Source of the DNA: Rhea pennata
Lineage: Eukaryota; Chordata; Aves; Rheiformes; Rheidae
Assembly (NCBI RefSeq): GCF_028389875.1
Contig: NC_084679.1
Location: forward strand, 310,001 to 374,000
Length of the DNA stretch: 64,000 nucleotides
Direction of reading: 5' to 3'
The translations under genes and the position numbers were made by a program. Positions 10,450 through 24,869 of this stretch are shown one piece after another. The notes under the pieces were generated by a model that did no database searches, was not told the DNA's origin, and saw only the letters and a list, made by a program, of their open reading frames with translations. Positions within the stretch are counted from its first letter, which is position 1, and each line of letters begins with the position of its first letter.

Positions 10450-13400
10450 ATGGAGTACCAACCCCTGCTGAGAGGGTCTGGCATGCAGCGCAAGGTAAGC
10501 AGAGCCATCTTAACCTGCAAGGATGACTCCTGTGGAGAGTTTGTGAGTTTAACAATGAATTGCCAGTTGGAAAGTCTCTAATCGTTTCATGTTTAGTTTC
10601 AAATCAAAATTACATTAAATGATCAGGCTTGTGAATTTTTTATGTTTTCCAGTGACTCTTAGCTGTGTTATAAGATGGGAACTGTAAAAGCGCATTTTCT
10701 GATTCTTGTGTTTTTACACTGAGTGTAAGTTGAGCTGGCTTTTGTTTCTGGCATGTTTCTGAAATTAGGTGAAAGTGCTCATAAGCAGTCATGAGTTAAG
10801 CAGCTCTCACAGAACAGGTAAGGCTGTTGTCTCTGCTCTGAAAAGTCAAGCTCCAAGCTCCCATGTGACACTGCATGTGAGGGTAATGAGCAGACTGATT
10901 TATTTGGGCAGGAAGAAGAATGGAGGTATCGTAACAAAATATAAGTTATAAGATATGTGTTAATTTTTCTGGATTTGCCTTTCTTTTTTTCCTTCCCCCT
11001 CTCTGCCTTAAGAACTTGAAGTTCTTAACGATAAGTTTTAACTATCTATCCTGCTGATCAGGAACCTGAGTTGCAGGGAAAGTAAGGAGCTAGTTCAGGT
11101 CAAATGGTCAGTGGCGGAGACAGGAATCAAATCCATGGGTCTTGCCTTCTATTTCTGTGGGTAATTAATGAGATTTGCACTTCTACATGTGACTGGTGTT
11201 GCTAATGCATCAGTGCTGCTACTTTTTTCTTAGTCTTGATAAGGATGATGTTGCTTTTTATTTATTCTGCGTTAAGCACGCTTTGATTGTCTGTGGTCAT
11301 ATTATGTAGATTAAAACAACGACCTTCGTAAATGTGTGAGATCTTTACAGGAATGTCTTGACATTGGATTATTCTAGAATTAAAGTGCTAACCATGAAAC
11401 TTCATTCTGGTTGGTAGAAAAAGATAGTATGGGCATGGAGGAGTTAGGACAAGCAATCATGTGATTTAACATTTGATTATGTCAAAGAAAATTCTTCTCA
11501 ACAAGAACGAAATCAATATTTGATAAACACTGCTTTTTCTCTGATCTCGTTGTACTTCAATGGATGTCACCAATGAGCTCTATCAGAGAACTGGTCTCCT
11601 TCACTCATTCTGGGTGTTGGAAAGAGCAGAATAATATTGAGAACTCCAAACTCTTTTGCATGGAATTGTTCTAAAATTACCTCTTCTTCTTAGTAATTGG
11701 AAATAGAGGGCATATGGCAACATTTGATAAGAATCTACTGTCACAGACACACATCAAAGAAGTAGAAGATTAATAGCATGGCTGTTTTAAAGACAAGAGA
11801 ACATTGCTTGGACCATGGATGACCTTTTATGGCTTTCAGACTTTTAATGTAGTTAATCTTCATGCTATCTTAAAAATTAATCAATATTACTATCTATTTA
11901 TAGAAAGTATAAGATATGTAATAATTTGTGGGGAAAAAATTACTATATCAGTGTATCAACTCAAATACCATAGAAGAATCAAGCAAACCTCAACTGATCA
12001 TGACTGAAGTCAGCATGAAATGTTTTTCCTCCTGCAGATGTTTGTGAAGTTGTATAGTTTTATAACCAAACACTTTCACTGTTCAAAAATAACTGACATA
12101 TAATAATGATAAATAACATAATAATGATTGTTTCACTGTGATTTTCTTCTAGACAGAATATGCGTGAATTGAAGGCCTTACCCCTTTAATGCCCCTATTA
12201 CTCTGTTTTGTTCTTTAGCTCCCCAGCTGGACCTTATTTCTGTCTGTCTGTGCTGTGGGAATTGGAGGGACCTTTCAATATGGATATAATGTTTCCATTA
12301 TCAATGCACCCACCCAGGTAAAACATTGTGCTGCTGTTCATAGGGTTATTTTATTGTGAGGGAGGTGTTCTATCTCACTGGACTGAGAGGCCAAATGCAC
12401 TTTGACTGTGATGGCAGTGGGAACCAAAGCAGATTTCCTCTAATATGAAGGATTCTTGTTGATTTCCTAACGGGTTTCATAAGAATTTGTTGTTTGAATA
12501 TCTCCTGTTAGAGGTATTCCACGTCTGATAAAAGTGAAAAAACATGCCACCTAAAAACCTTTTAGAAAGTCTGTTTTTGAAGGATTAACTGAATGAATAA
12601 GTAACATCTTTCATTAATACCTTTGACTAATGTAGCCCAGATATTAAAGATAGTTATAGCAGTCTATTACAAGACAGCATATTGGGAAAGATCTTTTTAG
12701 AGAGCGAAAAAACTTGGTTTGGTGATGTCTGAGCCTGAATCTTTAGCATTTCCACCCACTTGTTAGTTTTGCATCCATTACTATGGCCTTGAGGATTCTG
12801 CATACTTTATGGCTGACTCAAGAGGGACTGAGCTAATGAAAGAGCTAATCACTTTCTTATTAAAGTGATAGATACAATTTTCTGCTGCCAGCTGATTTAT
12901 TTTCCTATCCATCTGTGAAGACTGCATTTGCTATACTATTGTATGCTTTTCACAGATGTTAAAATAAGCTGATCATGAAGGAAGATGTCGTATGCTGGAA
13001 ACGGGGAGTGTCCAGGAAGTTGGTTCATGTATTAATTCTGTATTTGATGGCTAAAACCACAAGTCTGTAGTTGCAGATGCATGTCAGTTCAAGAGTTTCT
13101 GAAGGCAAATTTTACGTGTAGAATAACAGTTGGAGAGTACTGACATGTGAAGACTGTAAGAAAGGAGAAGGAAAATTTGAGTTGAAAAGGGGAATTTTAC
13201 TTTGAAGTATTGGATTACACTAAAAAGAAAATTTAAATGTAATGTCAGGATGAATTTTCTGGCAGTAGGATCTGTTAGATTTTGAGAGACTTCTTTTCTG
13301 TGAGGTGTTTCTAAAAGCAAGTGGGACTCGCCCACCTTCCCTGTCCCCTTTTCATTCAGAAGGACCTCAAAGCTCTTTCCCAGTGGTATATGGAAAGGTT

Positions 13401-16400
13401 ATGTGTCTCTAGTGGAATATAGACTGTCCTGAGATAAGGTACCAAAGGAAAGCCACTAGGCAGTTTTTGAGATGTATGGGGAATAGGAAATGGTATTCTG
13501 TTCAGAGAAGATTCTGCTAGTTATTAATATTTTCAATATAATGCCACTAAGATAGCTGTTTTTTGTTAGCTCCCGGAATGGGATTTCAAGATTTAGATGA
13601 AAATTATTTATAGCGCTATGTTATAGGGCTTATACATAGTGCTACACATTCCTCTTTCTTTTGTACTGCAGCATATACACAGCTTTTTAAATGAAACCTG
13701 GACTAGTCGTTATCACAAGAAGCTAAATCTGAATTTGCTGACTTTTCTCTGGTCTGTCATTGCTTCTATATTTTCACTTGGAGGCTTGTGTGGAGCCCTT
13801 ATAGGAGGCAGCATGGCAGTCCGGCTAGGCAGGTGAGTTGTAGCAGCAAGCAGAGATATAGCATGTTTTCTTTTCACACTTTCTCACTGTAAAGTAAAGT
13901 AAATAAATAGAAAAAGAATGGGAGAAAATGTACCTTAGGTAATTAAAAATGTTTTCACTAGGAAGCAGTTTTCTAGCAGTAATTTACGGTTTATTCTAAT
14001 GTTACTTTAAAAGAGGAAGAAGGATGATTTATAGTCTTTCAGTCCAGGCCTTCCATTAAATTTCTTGAAATCTAAGCAGAATTATGCATGTATTGTATGG
14101 AATGAAACACAGTTTCCCCATACACACATTTACAGCCTTCATGCCAGTAAGGACATGCTGCCTAATTTGCAACATTTCATAAGCATTCCATGTAGATACA
14201 GCATGAATGAACATGAATACGCCCCTACCTTGTTATGCATTTCTGCTGTATTTATGCCTTATGTTTGGACTTTATTTTTAAATATGAGTAAATAGTTCTG
14301 TTAGATTCTAGTGAATAGAGTGTCTTCAGAACAAAGCCCTTTTCTCCATATTATCAAAAAGGAAAAGGTCTTAAAAAACATGTTTCTCTATGTATCCATA
14401 ATGTTTTCTTTTTTTTTCCCCCTTTAGAAAAGGAGCTCTTTTGATGAACAATATCATAGCAATACTGGCCTCCATTTTAATGGGAATCAGTTTTCCTACA
14501 GGAATGTTTGAGCTATTGATTGTTGGCAGGTTTTTGATTGGCATAAATTCAGGTAAATGAATTTCTATTCCTACTTTCAATAAACTATAGTGAATGATAA
14601 CTTATTACTGCTGATTCTGTACATAGTGTGATTCATCTTTGTATGCCATTTTGTAAATATGGTGACAAAAATACTCTGCAGTCTGAATTGGAATCTGAAG
14701 GCTGTTAAGTTCATAGAGAGATCAGAAAAAGTCTGATTTCTTATATATTTGCTTCTCAAAGCAAAATCTAGAGCCTAAAAAGAATAGTGCTGTAATGCTG
14801 ACCTAATGTAATATGACATGTTATTAAAGGCATGGAAAATCATATCTCTGGTGGCATAAGGGGAATAATTATTTATAACGATGGTGGTATTTTGTCACAA
14901 GTTTCAGCAGTGGGCTGTGGCAAAGATTGTATCACTGGAGGAACTGAAAAAAACTCTATCTAGAGCTAGTTGAGGGAATTCTTGTAGCAATAGTTTAGGA
15001 AGAACATTATAAGAGGCAAAAGCCAAGTAGATCAAGAAAACTTGAATCAGGATAATGGGCAAAATAACTTTGATACAGCCTCCTGTGGAAAGAGTCCTTT
15101 AAACACAACAAAATTCAGAAGAAACTGTTCTGAGTTTCCAAGGATAAACTCCTAGTTCTGTATGCTTTAAAACAAGCTCTTTGTTGCAGCAGATGTTCCA
15201 TGCTGCATGTTGAATGTAAACTCAATCAGAATGCTTAAAGGCCTGGAGTTTTAGGAAGAAATAGAGAGGACAGTTAAAAAGAATCTAAAATAAACCAATG
15301 TGTCATAAATGGTGCCTCAGTATTTTTCAATAAACAGAATATGGTAAAGGATCAAACTATCTTTAGCATAGAAATCCAGGGTACATGTTGATTATCATGA
15401 ACTGTGTGAAAACCTAGTAAAATTTAATCCATTAAAAGAATTTTTTTTTCTTGCAGGTATTGGGCTCTGTGTGCAGCCTCTATATCTTGGGGAGGTTGCC
15501 CCAAAACATCTTAGAGGTGGTATGGCCATGGGCAGTTCCATCTTTTTGACAGGGGGGATTCTGGCAGGACAAATAATTGGTTTGAGGTTAGAAATACATT
15601 TTTTTGTGTGTGTTTTGTATTAGTCACATGTAGAGAGTTTCAATTGCCTGCAAAGCAGTCATTTTAACAGTGAATCAGCTGAAGCTCTGATCTACCTCTG
15701 GGTAGATCTATAGAAGATCTATCTGTAGGAAGAAAACCCTGTTTTCACTGCCTTATTTCTACTATTGCAAACCATCTGTACTACTCCGTATGGAGGTATT
15801 CTCAGATTAGATGGGTCAGCCAGAACAGCTTCAGTAAAGCAGGTACGGTTATGCTGAATTGGTGTTTCTTCCAGTTTCTTACTGGAGACAGTGGGGCATA
15901 ACATAATTCGTAAGACCAGACTAAGAGTAAAGATTAATTTATGCGTTTTAGCACTACAGCTGATCCTTGTCCTTTCTGAGCTCAGACCAGGTTGCTAATG
16001 ACTTTATCAAGTTGGGTCTTGAAAACTTCCAAGAGTGGAGACTGTACAATGTCAAAATGAACAGCTTCTTTCATGAACTCTGCTGGAAGCTTCCAGCTGC
16101 CTTAAGAGCCACTGTTAATACCTGAAAAATAGCATATCATCTGTTGTGCCTCTGTGCTGGTACTTAGAGCCACTGGACTTCCTTTTCTTTTTCTATATTG
16201 CCACTTTCTTAACTACTTTTGCTGGATACTTCAGGCATGAAGTCCTACCACATTCTATGAAATAAAGTAGAAAACAAGCTTCAGGCTATATAATTTTGTC
16301 TTACCTAAAAGCTAGGATCACTATTTAAAATGCAATACAATTTCTATTTTAACATGTTTGTATTGCCCACAATGCATCATTCTGCTGACTCTAGCTATAC

Positions 16401-19400
16401 CAATTTTAATGATTAATTTCTATTTAAATACATCTTCTCATCAGATCAGCTTGAATAGGAGGTGGGATCAAATGACCTCCGGGCTTCTCTTATGTAATTT
16501 ATTCTATGGTTATCAAAAGCAGATGTATTGCTGCTGATCTTAAGGTGAGGTCCTTATGTTTTCACTTTTCTACGCTACTAGGAAGCACTGCTTTGACAAA
16601 CCTGAAAATAATGCTTAGGACCAACACAGCAGTATGCAGCAGTAAGGTAGTGTTGCTTATCTCTTTACTTTCCAAACTTTCTGCTGAGGTTCACAAAAAG
16701 TAGGTAACCGGTTACAGGGAAACTTACCTCAAGGGAGAAACATCTTGCTCCCAACAGTCTTTTGAATGGTCACCATTAGCCAATTATATGATTTTTTCCC
16801 CCCTCCTTCTGCACTTCCTCCAGGGAATTATTGGGTGGAGAAACATATTGGCCTTTGTTGCTATCCAGCAGCTGTTTCCCAGCATTTGCCCAACTTGTAT
16901 TCCTGCCATGGTTTCCTGAAAGTCCCAGATACCTTCTTATTGACAGAGATGATGAGCTGAGCTGTGTCAAAGGTAACTTAGAGCATTTATGCTGTCTCTA
17001 AACCTTCAAAATATCACAGTGGCTATACAGGGTTCCAGATTACCATTTTCTTTTAATCAGCACAGCACAATTATTTTGCCTTGTGCTTTTTCACCAAGTG
17101 AGCTTATATGGAAAAATGACTTGTGGAACTTTATAATCTGTAATGGATTGTGAACAGAACTTCAGTACCTTGATTCAGATGTATGTTCATATTTTGTTAC
17201 TGTCTGCTAAAATCTCTGAAGGTTTCGTAATTTTTCTCTTATATTAAATAACATACGTAAAATACGTAATCTCTCACTGTTTTGTTCATTTCCACAAGTA
17301 AATGTAAGTTATCAGCTATATTTTTTATTTTCAGTGATACTATTGTACTATTACTGTAAAAAAAAGGAAATTAAAAGTAGTATAATAAAAAAGGAGACAA
17401 AAAAGGAGATCTTTTTATTAAAAAAGGTGTCATATTAAAAAGGGAATCTTTGGCTATTTTAGTAGAAAATTTTTTTGATCTCTATTTTCAAAATATTTAG
17501 ATATCTTTCTGAATATCCTTTTTTCCTCTCTGATGTCTCATGTAGGGAGAACTATGACAGTTTTCAGGTTATTTTCTCTTCGAGAGATGCATGATTGTTC
17601 TCATTTTATTCAAACTTTACTCATGAAATAACTATAACACAATAGCTGTGAAGTACTGCATAAATGAGCAAGTGAGGCCAATGTGCTATAAGAAGAACTT
17701 AAAACACACAAATTTAGATTATTTCTGATTTTTATTTATCCTGAAATTACAAAATTCTTCTACACTGCAAGAAGAAATTAATTATCAACAGATTCTTTTT
17801 TCTTAATAAAATGCCAAAAGGAGACACTGTGTTAGTCATTTGTATCCTCACACACCATGGATAGTATTTCACTTCCCAGACAGACCTCATGAAGTAGTAC
17901 TCCAAGGAGCAGAGTATTAGCCATTTTAAATAAGTCTACTTAATTCATTCAGCTTGATGGAATGTCAATCCTTTAAATATGAAAAGGCACTCAAAAAAAG
18001 GGGGGGGGGAGGGAGAAGGTGGGGGGGAAAAGACAGAAAGACTTGAAAGGAATCCCAGTCTACAAACCCAGACAATAAAATACTGAATCTCAAATTTGTC
18101 AGAAATATGCTCAGTCTTATAACACTTGTGACCTCTAGATTTTCCATTTAAAATGCTAAACAAGAGAGAAAAGAACAAAGGACAGCACGTTCTTTTCCAG
18201 GAGTAAAGTATAATCTGTTTGAAAGTGGTCAGATAGGTTAAGTATTGCCAAAGCTCTGTAGATTCTGTGAAGTTTTTGCTGCTGCTGTTGTAAACTTGTC
18301 CCTGTGAGATTGCATTCAGTAGTTACTTAGATCAAGATGGATTCTTTCGAGATGGTGATACTCCTTTGTGTCAAATTGTTGTTTTGTAAGATAAACGCTT
18401 ATGTGTTAAGGTCTTTGTTTAAAATCTTTGACGTATTTCGACACGAATTCAATGTATCTAAAAGTTTATTTCTGAGCAATACTACACAAATATAAATATG
18501 CAAAACCTGTTTTCTTTGGCTATTCATCATTAGGGGACACTAATGCATCAAACCTTCTGTTCATAAGGCTGGATAATATTTGCAGAAATTTTAAACTTTC
18601 GTGATGCATTCAAGGATTGCTAAGTCTGCTTTTTGTCCTCACTGAGATAATCTAGTATCATATAACTGTGTGTGAATACACATAGTTATTGCATAAACAG
18701 TATGTGAATATACATGTGTGAATATACATAAATATGAATATTATGTGAATATACATAATTTAGAAGTTTACCTTGTTAGCATCTGATAAGTTTATTTTTA
18801 CCTAATTTTATTTAATTCTCATTGTGTGCATAAATAAGGAAAACTTCAGTTCTTCCTTTGCCTTTTTAATGTTTCTTTTTTTGAAGCACTGTTGATAAGC
18901 CTGTGAGTTTTTACCTGTCTGGAAAAAGTATTCCTAGAGAGAGCAGTATGTCTTGTGAAAGGATCTTCAACAGTATTAAAAAGGAGACTGAAGAAGCTTC
19001 ATTACTGGAAGTGTCGAGGGCAAGGTTAAATCTGTCAGAAATGACAAGAGGGAAAAGGAAATTCATAGGGAAAGATAAAATCTTCTGCTACACTAGCTTG
19101 TGTAATTAATAAACAAGCAGACAAAATAGTAAAGTGTTTAGGTATAGCTGTGTGTACCTGCAAGTCTGTCTCTCTTTTTCCCTTCCTGGCCAAGTTTGTC
19201 AGCTGATCTGATATCTCTCTACTTACTTTGCCCCAGAGATAGTCATAGACTGTCACAATTGCAAAAGCACAATAACTATAAATGACATACAGAGTTAATC
19301 CTGCCTAATTGGGAAGCCATGGACAAGATGATCTTACTGTTACTTTCAGGTTATGATTTATTTTGTGTTTTTTTTAAACACAATTTTGTTAATCTAAGTG

Positions 19401-22400
19401 AAGCTTGCAAGCCTCATCATGTTGAAGTCTTTGCCTCTCTTTTTTTAACAGAATAATCAAGGATTGCTTTTTTTTTCCCCCCTATATTTTTTGGTTTTGA
19501 GGTATTTTTTTGTTTGAGCCCCCCCCCTAAGAATTGTGGTTGCTCCTGAATTGATACTGAAGAATGGCTAGAGCTTCAAACACACTACAGTATTAGCAAT
19601 AACAATAGCATTGAAAACTTTCTGCTTTCAGGATCATCGAAGTTCTGTTGTTCTGCTTAAAAAGACGAATCGTCACTTATGATGTACTTAATCTCGAAGA
19701 TTTTAGAAGAACTGATTTAGTAGAGATCTTTCAGTTTTGCATTCTAATGAATTTTGTTGATACTTGCTTTGGAAAAGTTTCCTATTCTCTTTACTGTAGT
19801 TCACTAAATGCATTCCACTGGCAAAAGTAAAGGCAATGACCTAACAGAAAAACTTGGTATCAGCTTATAATTTAAGCAAAAGACTATAAGGTGCTTGCAA
19901 ACACTGTTTGGAGGTCTGTGATTCAGATACAAAATACTTCAAAATATTCACCAAGCATAATATTTTAAAATGAGATAGTCCTCTAAGAAAAGTGAACACA
20001 AAGAACAAAAGAAGAATCACATTAATGAAATGTCCAAATCCACGAGAGCAAAAATTAAATTAAAAGAATACCCTTTATGGTGGAAGACCAACAAGCAAAT
20101 ACTAAATTATTAACCAAATGATTTTTTTTCCATAAAGTTTTCATATCCCAGCAAAGGTCAGGTTATTATGGAAAAACATGATTTTCTAGAAATTGTGTTC
20201 AATAGGTAAATGTACAAGAATCTATCATCTTCTTTTTTTATTAGCTTTGAAGCAATTTCATGGCTCTTTACAATATCAAATGGAGATGGAAGACATACAG
20301 CGGGAATGTTTTGCCTTAGATGGGGAGAAATCCAAGAAACCCTGGCAATTATTCACTGATCGTGGTGTGAGATGGCAGCTCATTACTGTGATTGTTATGA
20401 CTATGGGCCAGCAGCTCAGTGGCATAAATGCTGTAAGATTTCATACTTACAAACCTAAATAATTGCTAATTTCCATGTGTTTTATAACCCTTTATTAAAA
20501 TGAAGGATTGATGTAGAGAAGTTCAGAGACATGAGATAAATGAGAAAGAGTACCTTTGCTTTATTCATGTTTGTTAAATTGAAACAGATTTCTCCCCTAT
20601 GTATTTGCAAAGGTAGGAATTAATTTGTTTGAATTTCAGGAAGGGTTTTAAAAAAGTTACAAAGTAGTTCATACATTTTTTTTTTTCAGTAAGGACCTAA
20701 TACTTGTGTTTATATCTTCATTCTACTGGAAAAGTAAATAATGGTGGATCAGCTTATCCTGCTATATATAGCTTAAGAATGATGAAGCTAAATAACTATA
20801 TTCGCTTTTGTGCTAGTAACCATATTCACCTACACAGTAAATTATATATAGTAAGTTATATATAATCTTTGCTGTCTGCATCATATTTGTAAGTCACAAT
20901 ATAAAATATATTCACATGTATGTTTAGTATGAACTTGACTGTCTCCAGCTGATGATTTAACTACTGGGAATATCTTTAATGTCCTTTTTTCTTTCTTTTT
21001 ATTTTTTATTCTAGATTTATTTCTATGCAACTTATATTTTTAAACAAGCTGGGATCTCAGCAGAAAAAATCCCGTATGTGACACTAGGCACTGGAGCCTG
21101 TGAATGCCTCACAGCCCTCACCTGCGTATGTAACATTTTTTTTTCTGCCTTAAAGCAAAATTGTTGCTCTTTATGCTTGAAGAACAATTTTGGTAAATAT
21201 GTGGTCAGTATTGTAACAAAAATGTTCTGTCTTGTCCATAGGGCTTATTGATTGACTGTGTGGGAAGAAGATTTCTCATCATTGGAGGGTATCTGCTTAT
21301 GACCCTTTGGAGTATTGTTTTAACATTCTCCCTGACTTATCAGGTGCAAAGAAGGGTGAATTTATATTACATGATATGACAATAGTGAGTGAAAATCTGT
21401 GCTATTCAAAAGAACCTTTCAGGATGAGAGGTGCATAGGTTTAAATAGCAACACAATTAATGACAGCAATTAAAACATTTCCTAGGTGGATTTTGATCGA
21501 TTCTGGAATATTTCCCTAAAATAAAAGAATGGTCCAAGCTGAGATTTGATCCTGTATTTGTCTTAAAGCTACAGCTGTGTGCTTAATGTTGTTAAAATTA
21601 AGTAATGACAAAACAGCCTCTATTTTTTTAAGTAATTTAGGATGAAATACTACATAGTGAGATTGAGCATCGGTCTGCTTCAGTTACTTGTAAAACAGAC
21701 AAACAAAATCTTTTACAGATGTTGAAGTTCAAAATGTGCTTAAACACATTAGATCAGAATTAAATGTAAATTCAAAAAAACTGCAAAAACCTATTATAAG
21801 TATTCATAGTGTCCTAAATTCACCATGCAAATGTTCTTATTGATGTAGTATGAAGAGATGCATCATAAATTGCTCTGCATGTGTTATCATCTCGAGTAAG
21901 GCAGTCCCACAAACCTCCTGAAATGAAGGTTAGAAGAAATGCATCTCTACATTTCAAGACTATGCTCTACTATATACTTACTGTGTAGTGTTGAGGACCC
22001 CTCGTTACCTTCTGGTAATCCAAGCAACATGATGTAGGTGCAGCTGTCCAGGTCCCTGTTAAGTGCTGAGTCCTTCATGGCTTCTTACAGGAGCTCCAAC
22101 AGCGAGCAACTCCATTCATTTAGTATTTGATTGCCTGATAAATCCCTAGCTGACTAAGGTGGGATTAAAGAGCTGTAACACTTTCCCCATCTACACCACC
22201 AAAGTTTAGAGCTTGCTTTGAACAGGTGTGTGTATCACATGGTCACATTTTGGGTATGATGCTTGGAGGTACAGTAGGTCTACAGGCTAGCAAGCAGGCC
22301 ACAGAATTGGCAGCTGAAGGATGCAGGAGTAGAGTAAGCTGCTAGGCCAAGCAAAAAAATTGACTGAGCCAGGCTTTAGGCAGAGCATAGACTTAATTAT

Positions 22401-24465
22401 TTTATCATAACTTTTTGTAGACTTCTGCTTTTCTTTTTGTATAATGAGGCTTGGTCATAGTTGCAATAAAATAGGTGTGAGAAAATGTAACTGTTAAGGT
22501 AGGCCTGAACACTGGATAATCAAAATCTGAATTGGAACTTCTCATTCTCTTCTTTTCCAGGAACTATACTCATGGGTACCATATGTGAGCATGACATCTA
22601 TATTTGCCTTCATTTTGAGCTTTGGGTTGGGACCAGGTATTACACACTAATAAAAGTTTTTAAGTGGTAAGATGAGTGTTTGGGTAAAAAAAAAAAAAAA
22701 AAAAAGTCAAACTATGCTGTTCGAGCCAGACAATAAGTACTTATTGTATGGTTGTTGATGTGAAGGAACAAAAGTGGTCCTATCTCATCAAAACAGGGTA
22801 GTTTCATACAACCTGAAACATGCTTTGAAACTCATAGTGCATTTTTCTCAATGGCATTTAGACACGAGGGAAGTTTTAGTTCTGGTGTTTGATGCATTCT
22901 AGTTGCACAAAAAGAGGAAAAAAAAAAAAAAAAAACAACCAAAGTTGAGCTTTTAAAGGTTCGCTAGCTCCCTGAGCAGTCCCACTGAAATAGGGACACT
23001 TTTTTAAAGGATACGTACAACATGAGCAATAGATTCCTAATTTTGCAGTTAATCTATTGAGAAAAATTTTGAAGAGAAGCAGATCAGCTACTGGCATATT
23101 TGAAAGCAATTGCCTTTTCTTCAGCTTCAAACATACCTGAAAATGCACACTTAGCATAGTAACCTATTCTGTTTCTGAAACTGATTCTCCCAGGTGGCAT
23201 AACAAATACCCTGACAGCTGAATTATTTATACAGTCTTCACGTCCTGCTGCTTACATGATAGGAGGAGCTATTAGTTGGATTAGTTTCTTCACAATTGGA
23301 ATGCTCTTTCCCTTTATAGTGGTAAGTATCCATAACACTTCTTTTTCTAATTGTATCACCTTCCCTTACTCTTCTCTTAGGTTCCCTCAGATTGTTTTTT
23401 CTTATACAGTAACAGTTAAACATAGGATGTGCACAAACCCTTAACAGAGTATAACTAGATTCAGTCACTCTTAAAATACTTTTAATATCTAAACAGTAAT
23501 AAAACATAACAAAATAAGTGAAAAATATAAGGAATGTATGAGTGGTAATTTTCATCCTCAGAGTTAAAAAATGGAGAAGGTATCAAGACTAGAAAAACTT
23601 AGTTAGATACTGAGATTCAAATAACACATTTTTGTAATAGCTTCTCTGGCTATTGTGTCAAAGTAGTAGTACCACCTGAGGCTAGTAGCTTACTTCTCTT
23701 AGGTCTCACTAACCTGTCTAAACTAAACTTACAGAGGGTTCTCTGACCAGAAAGTATATTAGGGAAAATACTATGGACTTTCATTTCTAGCCTGTTATTT
23801 CCTGTTTTAGTATTTATTCTTGAGAGCATACAAGAACTGCATGCAGTAGAGTATCTCAATTTAATAATCTTTTTTTTTGATTTTTTTTTCTTGCTGTTGA
23901 ACAAGTATTCATAGTTAAAATTCTTCATAAACACTTATAAAAAGATTTATAAAAAAACTCAACTTTTAAAATGAGACAGCTAAGTCTAAGCAACTTTGAG
24001 TAAACAATGAGTTGTCAGTTTGTCACAAGTACAACATTTTTGTAACAAAAACTTGTCAGATTACACTTTAAACCCATGCACATAACGTGTGTGTGTACTG
24101 CAAACCATTAGTAGTCTTTTGTCTTCCCGAAAAAAAAAGCTATATGTAAAGTTATGATAATAGGTGGATCATCATTTAAAAAAAAAATCTGGTGACAATG
24201 TTAGGTTTGCCAGGAAACAGAAAGCTTTGTATTTTCCAAAACCCACTATCATATTTGACATATGTTGTAATCAGATATATTTTATTTTCAGAATGGGCTG
24301 AAACAGTATTGTTTTCTGGTGTTCTTAGTGGAATGCGCCTTAGTTGCTGCTTTCATCTTTGTCATAATTCCCGAGACAAAAAACAAATCTTTTCTGGAAA
24401 TCAAAAAGGAATTTCACAAGCTTAATTTTGGAAGAAATAATAAAGAAAAGGAAACAGCTGTATGA
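10450..24465 (+). CDS. SLC2A11: SLC2A11 (GLUT11-type facilitative hexose transporter), 12 coding exons
   Basis: Exons: 10450-10494, 12219-12317, 13672-13832, 14428-14552, 15457-15586, 16824-16972, 20245-20432, 21015-21125, 21242-21343, 22561-22636, 23194-23321, 24292-24465. All are GT/AG with consistent phases; the product is 495 aa against 496 in human GLUT11 (from memory). It is a 12-helix major facilitator of sugar in the plasma membrane. Visible family marks are GIGGTFQYGYN in helix 1 and an N-glycosylation site N55-E-T in the first outer loop. Further marks are RLGRK in loop 2-3, GRFLIGINSG, PESPRYLL (218-225), QQLSGIN (292-298) in helix 7, VGRR (343-346) in loop 8-9, and PETK (465-468) after helix 12. 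MEYQPLLRG, the start chosen here, carries an acidic/dileucine-like N-terminus. Its closeness to GLUT11 rests on shared GLRELLGG, IGTG/LGTGACE and LHRLNF-like ends; other class II GLUTs are less similar. Confidence 0.93.
15985..16130 (-). mobile_element. Degenerate CR1 LINE fragment, antisense, in SLC2A11 intron 6
   Basis: The plus strand reads CCAGGTTGCTAATGAC, then GTTGGGTCTTGAAAACTTCC and AAGAGTGGAGACT. This is the reverse complement of the CR1 region just after ORF2 (GGTTGTGGA...CTTCAAGGCCCACCTGGAT type). It is old and much diverged; the edges are uncertain. Confidence 0.6.
16456..16510 (+). mobile_element. Possible CR1 3' tail relic
   Basis: GGAGGTGGGATCAAATGACC followed by TCC and a pyrimidine-rich stretch, ending in TTCTATGG, resembles the CR1 3' end in worn form. 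Similarity is short, so the call is tentative. Confidence 0.4.
18000..18028 (+). repeat. G-rich tract in SLC2A11 intron 7
   Basis: A run of ten G is followed by AGGGAGAAGGT and seven more G, flanked by A-rich sequence. It has enough G runs to form a quadruplex in principle. No further function is visible. Confidence 0.7.
22686..22705 (+). repeat. Poly(A) tract of about 20
   Basis: A simple homopolymer lies shortly after SLC2A11 coding exon 10. A second tract of about 18 A lies near 22918-22935. No retroposed sequence is recognised next to either. Confidence 0.85.
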
Positions 24466-24842
24466 AGGAAGACAACTCCATGATGAATTTAAAAATATTC
24501 TGTGCAACTTTACAGCAGTAACTAATTAATGAGAATTATGAATAGTCTTCTGAATTAGCTATAACAAAATGAACAAGGAGCTTATTAACTGTTGTACATG
24601 CAGCAGGAGTTTAATTAAAAGACAGGTTAATCTTTCTGAAGTGTTATTAAATATATAGTGTATTACACACAGATTTCAAGTTTAGATACAACTTGCTATT
24701 GTACTAATGCAGAAATGCAGGGGAGAGGTGTTTACTGGGTCTCTGTTTTTTGCAGAATTCTTTAGAGAGCCAATAATATTCAGTAACTCTTTTTATTTCT
24801 AAGCCTAGTCTTCATATCCAGATAATCGAATATGTTTTATTC

Positions 24843-24848
24843 AATAAA
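24843..24848 (+). terminator. SLC2A11: SLC2A11 polyadenylation signal
   Basis: A canonical AATAAA lies 378 bases after the SLC2A11 stop codon. It is the first clear hexamer in the 3' UTR, apart from an overlapping one inside the last coding codons. Confidence 0.6.
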
Positions 24849-24869
24849 ATATTAACATAACTAGTATGC

